In this document: positions 16,164 through 23,820 of the stretch, piece by piece
Layout: every line of letters starts with the position of its first letter
How positions within the stretch are numbered: the first letter of the stretch is position 1
DNA from: JAPLVB01 sp964353635
Lineage (GTDB): Archaea > Aenigmatarchaeota > Aenigmatarchaeia > QMZP01
DNA length: 63,109 nucleotides
Direction of reading: 5' to 3'
Assembly: GCA_964353635.1 (NCBI GenBank)
Contig: CAYGVS010000002.1
Span: forward strand, 1 to 63,109
Made by a program: the position numbers and the translations under genes
The notes under the pieces: model-generated
The model's input: the letters and a program-made list of their open reading frames with translations, nothing else
Told to the model about the DNA's origin: nothing
Database searches by the model: none

Positions 16164-17570
16164 ATGACAATGAAGTTCTACAACACCCTAAAAAAAGGAA
16201 AGGAGGCCTTCAAGCCATTGAAAAAAGGCGAGGCCAGGATGTACAATTGTGGCCCAACTGTCTATTCCTTTGCTCACATAGGGAACTTCCGCTCCTATGT
16301 TTTCGCTGATTTGCTGCGAAGGTACTTGGAATGGAAGGGCTTCAAGGTGAAGCAGATAATGAACCTCACTGACGTGGATGATAAGACCATAAGGAACTCC
16401 CAAAAGGAGGGGATTGCGCTCAAGCAGTTCACAGAGAAGTATGAGAAGGCCTTCTTCGAGGACCTTAGGGCGCTTGACATAAGGCCGGCAAGCCTTTACC
16501 CTAAGGCTACGGAACACATTAAGGAGATGGTGGCTATAGTAAAGGCCCTTCTGGAAAAGGGTTACGCATACAAAGGAGCAGACGGGATATATTTCAGCAT
16601 CCGGAAGTTCAAAGGTTATGGAAAGCTTTCAGGGACCAGCCTTGAAGGGCTCAAGGCTGGAGCTAGGGTTAGCCAGGATGAGTATGACAAAGCCAAGGCC
16701 AGCGATTTCGCGCTATGGAAATTCTGGAGCAAGGAGGATGGCAGCGTCTTCTGGGAGACTGAGATAGGGAAGGGTCGGCCGGGCTGGCACATCGAATGCA
16801 CTGCCATGAGCATGAAATATCTCGGGAGCACATTTGACATGCACACAGGAGGAGTGGACCTGATATTCCCCCACCATGAGAATGAGATTGCCCAGAGCGA
16901 GGCATATACAGGGAAGCCTTTTGCAAGATACTGGATTCACAACGAGCACCTCCTTGTTGACGGCCAGAAGATGGCCAAGTCCTTGGGGAACTTCTTCACA
17001 CTCAGGGACCTGATAAAGAAGGGTCACGATCCCAGAGCCATAAGGTATTTCCTCCTGTCTGGCCACTACAGGGCAAAGCTCAACTTCACTGAGGAGGCCA
17101 TGAGATCAGCTGAGGAGACTGTAAAAGGCCTTCGAAGCTTCGTTGCGGAGATGCGCGCGGCCAACTCAAAGGGCTCGAACGAGAAGATAACAAAGCTTCT
17201 CACAGATGCGAAGAAGGCCTTTGAAGAAAGTATGGATGATGACCTTAACACCCCCCGTGCGCTCAAAGCGGTATTCGATATGATAAAGGAGCTGAACAGG
17301 CTAGCTCCTGTTTCAGAGACAGATGCCAGGTACGCTCTTGATACTCTTTTCAGCTTTGATAAAGTGCTTGGCCTGGGGCTTTCGGAGCTGGGGAAGGTCT
17401 GGCACTCTCCCGAGGAAGCGGAGCCTGAGGTAAGGGAGCTCATTTTGAAGAGGGAGTCTTTCCGAAAGGAGAAGAAATGGAAGGACGCGGACCGCATAAG
17501 GGACTCCCTTAATAAGAAGGGAATTAAGGTCGAGGACACCCCACAGGGGCCCAGGTGGAGGAAGGGTTAG
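16164..17570 (+). CDS. cysS: cysteinyl-tRNA synthetase
   Basis: Class I synthetase of 468 residues that charges tRNA-Cys. The HIGH-type motif is AHIGNFRSY near residue 38, with the zinc Cys in NCGPTVY just before it. GWHIECTAMS (about residue 210) and HHENE provide the other zinc and cysteine-selecting residues; KMAKSLGN (about 270) is the KMSKS motif. The length is normal for the bacterial/archaeal short form. Start codons at 16161 (TTG), 16164 and 16170 (ATG) are all possible behind GTGAT. It is divergent from the double TadC gene. Confidence 0.96.
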   Translation: MTMKFYNTLKKGKEAFKPLKKGEARMYNCGPTVYSFAHIGNFRSYVFADLLRRYLEWKGFKVKQIMNLTDVDDKTIRNSQKEGIALKQFTEKYEKAFFEDLRALDIRPASLYPKATEHIKEMVAIVKALLEKGYAYKGADGIYFSIRKFKGYGKLSGTSLEGLKAGARVSQDEYDKAKASDFALWKFWSKEDGSVFWETEIGKGRPGWHIECTAMSMKYLGSTFDMHTGGVDLIFPHHENEIAQSEAYTGKPFARYWIHNEHLLVDGQKMAKSLGNFFTLRDLIKKGHDPRAIRYFLLSGHYRAKLNFTEEAMRSAEETVKGLRSFVAEMRAANSKGSNEKITKLLTDAKKAFEESMDDDLNTPRALKAVFDMIKELNRLAPVSETDARYALDTLFSFDKVLGLGLSELGKVWHSPEEAEPEVRELILKRESFRKEKKWKDADRIRDSLNKKGIKVEDTPQGPRWRKG

Positions 17571-17581
17571 CTGGTTCTTCC

Positions 17582-17992
17582 TTAAGAAGGTTCTTCTTGC
17601 TCTATTATGTGAAAAGTCCTACTTCTTTCCCCCATTCCAAATTTATAAGAGCCTGAGGGATATTCGCCCAGCATCTCAAATTGGTATCTTGACAGAACGG
17701 GTTCCATATCCTTGCCTTCAACCAGCGAGATCCAGATTTCATCTTTTATTGAGGATTTTTCTAAGACCCTTCTTGGAGAATTGTCGTCCACATTAATAAA
17801 AGCATCGCCTTCAAGCAGGTTTAGGTTATCGGTGGGATATAACGCGAAAACAATTCCTTTAAGCGGATCCATTCGTGCAACTCTGACGATTTTTCCATCC
17901 TTAACGAACCTCAAATAAAGGATATCATCCCGATTAAAGCACGGACCTAAGCCGGAATCGGCCAGGCTTTTTGGAAGGTAGAATTTATTCAT
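17582..17992 (-). CDS. hypothetical protein
   Basis: A soluble protein of about 136 residues with no membrane segment and two cysteines at most. Alternating hydrophobic residues (for example DILYLRFV, IVRVARM, GIVFALY, EIWISLV) suggest a small all-beta or alpha/beta fold. I recognise no family. It converges with cysS, the stops being 11 bp apart. The ATG at 17992 is preferred to one at 18010 because a TATA-like TTATAC lies about 30 bp upstream. Confidence 0.65.
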   Translation of the reverse strand: MNKFYLPKSLADSGLGPCFNRDDILYLRFVKDGKIVRVARMDPLKGIVFALYPTDNLNLLEGDAFINVDDNSPRRVLEKSSIKDEIWISLVEGKDMEPVLSRYQFEMLGEYPSGSYKFGMGERSRTFHIIEQEEPS

Positions 17993-18043
17993 AATTAGAT
18001 ATTTATGCAAAGAATTAAAAGTATAACCTACACCAGGCCAGCG

Positions 18044-19552
18044 CTACTTGTATATGTATCCCATGGTCATCACTATCTCAACAGGCTGGAACATGTCCTG
18101 GTCATAGGTCTTGTAATAAGCTGTTTTCACGGGTACATTCATTATACTGTTCTCCACTATGTCATATTCCTCGCTGGCAGCCCATACGACTAGCGCTTTC
18201 AGCATAGTCTGCACTTCAGTGGAAAGGCTTCCCGACGGAGCAAGCCAGGCCGTTCTGCCCTGCACTCCTGCATATTTGTTTGCGATGCATGCAGACCTCA
18301 TGACATCCTTCTGGATAAGCACTGAGCTTCTTGAGTCGCTCACTGGTTCTATCTTTTCATTTGCAATAAGGCCTGTGAAGTTATGCGGCCTGGCAAAGGT
18401 GACCCTTATGTTGTCGAACCTCGCCTGCCCGTACTCCACATCAAGACCTATCTGGCTGCTTGGCGGGATACTACTGAGCGTCTGGCTGGCCAGGACAAGG
18501 ATGCCATTAAGGTAGACCTTTATGCTCTGGTTATACGTCACGATGTCGACCTTGTACCACGTCCCGTTGTTTATTGTATAGCTTTTCATGCCTCTGCTTT
18601 GGGAGCCTTCAGAAACGCTGACCCTGTCAGCATCCACGTCAAGGTTTATCCTTACAGAGCTAGCCGTCACATTGTACATGATGAAGGTCACATTGTGCTG
18701 AAGACCTCCTTCGGTCATGAAGAGGCCGCTCAATGAGTAAGGGCCGTCAATGAGCTGGGAGTAGATGGTTACAGACTCGTTACCGTCGCCTGTTGTGTTC
18801 ATCCCAACATAGTTCTGGCTGTTGACGCTCCATCCTCCCGTTCCTGTAACCTTGTTCCATCTGTTATCCCCATTGCTGAAATCATCATAGGCAAGAGGGA
18901 TGCTGTGGAAGATGTTATAGATGCTGTAATAAGGACTCGAGCTTTGTTTCGAACCGAACTCTTCCTGGGAAGCGCTCAATGACAGAGCGCTGTTCCATTT
19001 CAGGCCGAAGAAATCCTGCTGCACGAGGTCTATTTCGGAAGCGTCAAGATTCCTGATCTCAACCAATCCCTTCCCTGCCCCAAGATACTGGTAGATTTGA
19101 GTGTAGTTGTTGGTCATGTTGTAGTCAAAGGCAATCACAACATCGTTATTATGGGGGAATGAGATGAAGCCAGGATCTATCTGGTTTATGCTGAAATCGA
19201 CCCTCTGGCCGTTTATCACGAACGGCTGGAGTATAGAGCTCATTGTTGCGGTCTCAGTGTCGTTGCATATGCAGCCGACCTCTATCCTGGGCACGATGAC
19301 GTTCCTTAACTTCAGCGAGTAGAGAGTGTTTGCAGTTGTCAGATTCATAAGGGACCTTTGAACCTCTGTGGAATTGAACCAGTTAATCCCTTTCTTGTCA
19401 AGGGTAAACAATATATCATTGGCCTGCGTCCAGAGCCTGACACTCTCCCAGTCCATCTGCTGAGTCGGGATACTGAAGAATTGGAAAAAAAGAAAGAAGG
19501 CTACCAAGCTGACGATTACAATCTCAACTATATGTAGGAAGCCCTTCCGCAT
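18044..19552 (-). CDS. large envelope subunit with LamG/concanavalin-like domain, system B
   Basis: A 502-residue protein with a short basic leader (MRKGFLH) and one hydrophobic helix (about 8-27), the layout of archaeal pilin-like subunits, followed by a long extracytoplasmic region. Residues of about 210-375 look like a jelly-roll (LamG/concanavalin-like) domain, with WYKVDIVTYNQSIKVYLNG and ARFDNIRV typical of such folds, suggesting carbohydrate binding. CxC (CICN) lies near residue 92. The TATA-like TATTTATT centred 26 bp upstream makes ATG 19552 a leaderless start. It lies downstream of the system B ATPase. Confidence 0.82.
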   Translation of the reverse strand: MRKGFLHIVEIVIVSLVAFFLFFQFFSIPTQQMDWESVRLWTQANDILFTLDKKGINWFNSTEVQRSLMNLTTANTLYSLKLRNVIVPRIEVGCICNDTETATMSSILQPFVINGQRVDFSINQIDPGFISFPHNNDVVIAFDYNMTNNYTQIYQYLGAGKGLVEIRNLDASEIDLVQQDFFGLKWNSALSLSASQEEFGSKQSSSPYYSIYNIFHSIPLAYDDFSNGDNRWNKVTGTGGWSVNSQNYVGMNTTGDGNESVTIYSQLIDGPYSLSGLFMTEGGLQHNVTFIMYNVTASSVRINLDVDADRVSVSEGSQSRGMKSYTINNGTWYKVDIVTYNQSIKVYLNGILVLASQTLSSIPPSSQIGLDVEYGQARFDNIRVTFARPHNFTGLIANEKIEPVSDSRSSVLIQKDVMRSACIANKYAGVQGRTAWLAPSGSLSTEVQTMLKALVVWAASEEYDIVENSIMNVPVKTAYYKTYDQDMFQPVEIVMTMGYIYK

Positions 19553-19600
19553 GATAAAGATATTGGAAACCAGCAATAAATAGCATTGCCTGCTGTAGAA

Positions 19601-21163
19601 CTATTTTCTCTTGGCCTTAGGCTTGTGCTGCTGCCTTGAGGCCTTAGGCTGCTGGGACCTCGAGGATCCAGTGATTTCCGTCTCAATGGTCTTGATAAGC
19701 TCCTCCCTGTTCTTATAATACTCTGAAACAACCCGGCCTACTTCATGAAGGTCCTTGACCTTGTTCTTGACGAGCCACTTCAGGACCTTCTTCTTGTCAT
19801 CAACATCCCTCTTTATGTCATCATCGCTCATCCCTGAATAGAGCTTTATGTCATTAATTACCCTGTAGGACTTAGCCAGCTCCACAATGGTATCATCGGA
19901 CGCTATCCACCTGAAGATGACGTTGAGCTCTATCCCCATCTGCTTCACCCCAGCCGTGGGTATGAGCTCTGCCACCTCAAGTACCCTCCTTATCCCTCTC
20001 CTTCTGTCCCTATGCATCACCACTATCATCTGAAGGCTTCCAAGGAGCGCCACAGGTATGTCTATAGGAGGGTTGATCAGCCTTCTGAAGGTCTCGTCCG
20101 CAGTGTTGGCGTGAAGGGTTGAATAAACAGAGTGCCCGGTGTTTATGGCTTCGAAAAGCACCTGGGCCTCCTTGCCCCTCCTTATCTCCCCCACTATTAT
20201 CCTGTCCGGCCTCATCCTGAGCGCATTGATCATAAGCTGGAGCATCGTCACCTCTCCCATGCCTTCAGGGTTGGGGGGTCTTGTGGTCATCGGCACCCAG
20301 TGAAGGTACTTCGGGAGCTGTATCTCTCTCGTGTCTTCTATCGAGATGATTCTCTGATTGGGCTGGATGAAGCATGTGAGCGCATTAAGAAGCGAGGTCT
20401 TTCCGGAAGCTGTTCCGCCAGCCACAACAATATTAAGCTCGTATTGAATGGCGAGCCAGAGGAAGGCGGCCACATCCAAGGATAGGGTCCCGCTTTCAAT
20501 GAAATCCGTTATGGTCCACGGCCTCCTGGCGAACTTCCTTATGGTCAAGGTGTTCCCACCCGAGCTTATTGGAAAGAGCGTGGCGTTGGCCCTGTCACCT
20601 GTGGTGAGATAAGCGTCCATGAGAGGGTTGAGGTTGGTTATCTGGGTTCCCACCCTCCTGCCGATGGCAGCGGAATAATTGTAAATCTGCGTTTCGCTTG
20701 GAATGGTTATGTTTGTCTTCAGCCAGCCGAGCCTCAGGTGATACACCCAAATCGGCGTCTTGGAGTCGTTTATGACTATCTCCTCAAGGTTCTTGTCCTG
20801 CAGGAGTATCTCCATGGGTCCAAGGCCCAGGGAGTTCTGTATAAGGATCCCGACAAGAATCTTCTGGTTCTTCTCGGACAGGCTGGGTAAGTCCTTCTTG
20901 ACCAGCTTGAGCGCTTTTTCAGCGAATTCCGCCTTCAGCTCATTCAGCTCCTTGGCGCTCAGAATCTCCTCCGGCTCTATTGACAGTTCTGTTATGAGCT
21001 TCTCCCTTATGGAGTCAAGCGCTGCCCTTGTTGCAATCTCTAGTTCAGGGAATATCAGCTGGTATATGGGAACGAACTCCAGCGGGTCGTGCAGCACCTT
21101 CACGGTTGCAGGGACATTATCCACAACCAGGTCATATGATTCAATGACTTCTTCCTTCTTCAT
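19601..21163 (-). CDS. type II/IV secretion system ATPase (VirB11/FlaI/TadA family), system B
   Basis: A 520-residue motor ATPase. The N-terminal ~120 residues form the regulatory domain; Walker A GGTASGKTS is near 249-257, the Asp box SIEDTREIQLP near 275, Walker B DRIIVGEIRRG near 325 and the His box STLHA near 350. The C-terminal tail is highly basic and Gln/Ser/Lys-rich (about residues 497-520), unlike the other two ATPases here, and may contact nucleic acid or the membrane. It is preceded by a membrane winged-helix protein (10 bp gap) and followed by the LamG-type subunit. Confidence 0.95.
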   Translation of the reverse strand: MKKEEVIESYDLVVDNVPATVKVLHDPLEFVPIYQLIFPELEIATRAALDSIREKLITELSIEPEEILSAKELNELKAEFAEKALKLVKKDLPSLSEKNQKILVGILIQNSLGLGPMEILLQDKNLEEIVINDSKTPIWVYHLRLGWLKTNITIPSETQIYNYSAAIGRRVGTQITNLNPLMDAYLTTGDRANATLFPISSGGNTLTIRKFARRPWTITDFIESGTLSLDVAAFLWLAIQYELNIVVAGGTASGKTSLLNALTCFIQPNQRIISIEDTREIQLPKYLHWVPMTTRPPNPEGMGEVTMLQLMINALRMRPDRIIVGEIRRGKEAQVLFEAINTGHSVYSTLHANTADETFRRLINPPIDIPVALLGSLQMIVVMHRDRRRGIRRVLEVAELIPTAGVKQMGIELNVIFRWIASDDTIVELAKSYRVINDIKLYSGMSDDDIKRDVDDKKKVLKWLVKNKVKDLHEVGRVVSEYYKNREELIKTIETEITGSSRSQQPKASRQQHKPKAKRK

Positions 21164-21173
21164 ACATATCCTG

Positions 21174-21761
21174 CTATTTCTTGACCACTTTCTTTGAAAT
21201 CTTCCTTCTCATCCCAGCCACAGCCCAAACCAGCGCCACCACAATCGCAACAAGGATTATTATGTTAAGCGGCCATGGCAGGAAAGAGAACAGGGAGAAT
21301 ATCCTCCCTAAAATCATGCTTATCTGTAATCGGATGCCTGCAGTGAACGAGTTGCTCACGACCATCACGTAACCCAGCAAGACCATCAGCCCTCCTATCA
21401 GGGCTATCAGCAACTTTGGTGCTTTCTTGCCAGGCTTCCTTACAGGCTTCCATTCAGTCTCTTTCAAAGGCTTTTGCTTTTCGGAAAATATTATGACAGG
21501 GCTGCCGAATAGGGGATAATGCACCTTGGCGAGCTTGTGATCCTCTATTATCTTCGCCCAGGAGGCTATCTGCTCCCCGGTTACATCGAATTCCTTTTGG
21601 GCTTCAGGGAAGGTCATCCTCTTCTTGCTCTTTATTGCATTGAAGAACCTGTCAAGATTGGTCTCGATGTAAAGGGATTTCTCTCCATCCCTTTTCCATT
21701 TGACATCCATATCCCTGAAAAGGTCATTCTCAGGCTCCGGCATCTTTTCCTTCTTAGGCAT
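21174..21761 (-). CDS. winged-helix-like membrane protein, system B
   Basis: A protein of about 195 residues. Residues of about 45-105 look like a small helix-turn-helix/winged domain (FFNAIKSKKRMTFPEAQKEF followed by a second helix and a short beta pair), and two membrane helices follow (about 123-145 and 163-185) before a basic KKISKKVVKK-like end. The gene sits 10 bp upstream of the ATPase and seems co-transcribed, so it may anchor or regulate the motor. The start is uncertain between ATG 21761 and TTG 21767. No named family recognised. Confidence 0.75.
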   Translation of the reverse strand: MPKKEKMPEPENDLFRDMDVKWKRDGEKSLYIETNLDRFFNAIKSKKRMTFPEAQKEFDVTGEQIASWAKIIEDHKLAKVHYPLFGSPVIIFSEKQKPLKETEWKPVRKPGKKAPKLLIALIGGLMVLLGYVMVVSNSFTAGIRLQISMILGRIFSLFSFLPWPLNIIILVAIVVALVWAVAGMRRKISKKVVKK

Positions 21762-21826
21762 CTCCAACCAGCTTATTAAATAATGTATTACCCTCTATAT
21801 TATTGTTGCTCCTACCAGATTAATTT

Positions 21827-22585
21827 TTAATATGAAAGCACTTCAACGTAGTTGAAAAGCTCTCCAGTGCATGAGGATTTTGTGAGATTATCGATTGGCA
21901 TCTCCGAAAGCGGGACATTGCAGACCATTGATGTTCCGATAATGGACGCCGGTATGCCTGGGGGCAGGTTGACTGCGTTCAGCACCTCAAAATATATCCT
22001 GCAAATCTCAGGCAGCCTGGTTACCCTTATGTATGCCGTCCAGTATCCGTAAGGATTGAGCTTGAACTCTGTGCTGACGATTTCTGAGTTTATACAGTTG
22101 TCAAGATAAGTCAGCGCGGCATCTTTGCATTCACTGTCATCCATGCTGCAGCTTATTTTGGGCAGCTGGAATATGTTCCCCACGCCGCCTGCCTGGCCTT
22201 CGAAAGGAACTGCATAGTCATAGAGCGAGCCTGGGCATGCCGTCGCTGAGGCGTTCCCAATCTCTGAGAGGCTGTAATTGCACGTAAGGTTGCGGCCTAT
22301 AAGATAGGAATCCTCATCTCTTGGGGCGTCCAGCACCTGCTCTGTGCGCACGCACCTGTCACCTTCCATGGTTATGTTAATCATCATGCGTATGCCATCC
22401 CTGCCTACTATTATGAAGGAAGATGGTGCGCATTGGTCCTTTTTTACTTCCAGGTCATTCATGCATGATGTGTCATTGGCATCGCAGGTGACGGTTATCA
22501 CCGGGGCGATATGGGCGGAATACGCAAGCAGCGCTGCAAAAAAAGCAGCGGCCAATCCAGCAACAACAGCCTTTTTCATTCTCAT
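21827..22585 (-). CDS. secreted cysteine-containing protein with internal duplication, system B
   Basis: A 252-residue secreted protein with an N-terminal hydrophobic signal (about residues 4-25). The mature part consists of two repeats of about 100-110 residues: each begins with a Cys-Asp-x-(D/N)-(D/T)-S-x-C element (CDANDTSC near 34, CSMDDSEC near 147), has a central Cys pair, and ends with CNxxLSE...Cxg-LF/Y-(N/D)Y. This implies an intragenic duplication with conserved disulfides. It lies between the pilin-like subunits and the ATPase block of system B. Function unknown. Confidence 0.78.
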   Translation of the reverse strand: MRMKKAVVAGLAAAFFAALLAYSAHIAPVITVTCDANDTSCMNDLEVKKDQCAPSSFIIVGRDGIRMMINITMEGDRCVRTEQVLDAPRDEDSYLIGRNLTCNYSLSEIGNASATACPGSLYDYAVPFEGQAGGVGNIFQLPKISCSMDDSECKDAALTYLDNCINSEIVSTEFKLNPYGYWTAYIRVTRLPEICRIYFEVLNAVNLPPGIPASIIGTSMVCNVPLSEMPIDNLTKSSCTGELFNYVEVLSY

Positions 22586-22608
22586 GATATTCTCACACCC
22601 TCTTTAAT

Positions 22609-23820
22609 CTAACACACCACATAGCTTAGCTCCATGAGGTTATATGCTGAAGCCTCTTCCGGCCGTATCCTAAGCCACCCAGGCGCCCATCTAACTTTAC
22701 TGCATCCCAGATAGCTCTGGTTTGAAAAGAAAAGATAGTCTGTTCTGGTCTGGTTAGGCTTGCTTGGGATCCCTATCTCATCCATAACAAAGCTCTCAAG
22801 GCCCATTCCATCCGGCGATTCAGACAGGTCGCCTTCCAGCCTCTGCAGGAAGTTCGGGCCTCTCCCCTTGTAATAATATCCCATTTCCTCTTCAATGACA
22901 GGCATGAGCCATGCGCTTGATGTGACGCTATCTATGTAAACGGTCTGATTCTCTGGAATATTTTGCAAGGCGTTTGCAGCCCCTGATACGAAGCACAAAA
23001 CGCCCCTGGAGCCAAGATCCTCGGCATCCTCCTCAACCACCCCCTCAAAGCCCTGCACCGTCGCGTCAGAAATCCCGGACGCATTGCTGATTATAAGGAT
23101 TTTGCTTGCATGATTCGGGTCTGCAGGATCATAGGTAGAGTTGCCGGAGCAGTTCCCGATATTCATCGAGCCCTGCGTTTTCTTCGTGAAATATGCGAAC
23201 GGATATGCATCAATTACCTTCTTGACGTATCCTGTTGTGCTCAAAGGGAATATCGGGTCCTCGAGCCCCTCCACGGACACAAGGACTTCCTTTCTCAGGG
23301 TCTTGTCTATCCTTGATATGTTAAGGCTGTCAGAGACGTTCACGGTCAGCAGCATTGAAACCTTAAGGTTTATGCCGTCATAGTTCTCCACCCTTACGTC
23401 AGAGAAGTTTGATTCCACACTGAACTGGTGATTCTGGGAGAGCATCCTGGACCTCCATTGTTCCAGGGTGTTGTTTGCCATGAGAACGCTTGGGCTGCCG
23501 TAGAGGCTGGCATTTGTTATCAGCTCATGTATCCTCAATGTCGAATTGTCAAGATAAGTCCCATCAATCGTGACCTTGTTAACTGCTGATAGGAGAGCTC
23601 TTTTGGCTATGATCTTCAGCGCCCTTGAAAAGTCGTTCTCTATCTGCTTTTCCACCTGGTGCTGCTGATCCGAGATGACCTTATCCTTCACGCCGAACCT
23701 GATGTTCTGGCTTTCCGTGACGTACACCAGGAGGAAAAGGACCAGCGGTATTATCGCCACTACCATTATTATGGAATACATCTGGCCTTTTTTCCAGTTT
23801 GGCTCAGCGGGCTTTTTCAT
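22609..23820 (-). CDS. large pilin-like envelope protein, system B
   Basis: A protein of about 403 residues with a basic leader (MKKPAEPNWKKGQ), one hydrophobic helix (about 14-36) and a long extracytoplasmic part that is helical near the membrane (about 45-90) and beta-rich later. The sequence KKGQMYSIIMVVAIIPLVLF resembles a class III signal peptide. The start at 23820 is supported by an ATGA overlap with the stop of the upstream VWA gene; a longer frame starting at 23856 would overlap that gene further. It is translationally coupled to the VWA protein. Confidence 0.8.
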   Translation of the reverse strand: MKKPAEPNWKKGQMYSIIMVVAIIPLVLFLLVYVTESQNIRFGVKDKVISDQQHQVEKQIENDFSRALKIIAKRALLSAVNKVTIDGTYLDNSTLRIHELITNASLYGSPSVLMANNTLEQWRSRMLSQNHQFSVESNFSDVRVENYDGINLKVSMLLTVNVSDSLNISRIDKTLRKEVLVSVEGLEDPIFPLSTTGYVKKVIDAYPFAYFTKKTQGSMNIGNCSGNSTYDPADPNHASKILIISNASGISDATVQGFEGVVEEDAEDLGSRGVLCFVSGAANALQNIPENQTVYIDSVTSSAWLMPVIEEEMGYYYKGRGPNFLQRLEGDLSESPDGMGLESFVMDEIGIPSKPNQTRTDYLFFSNQSYLGCSKVRWAPGWLRIRPEEASAYNLMELSYVVC

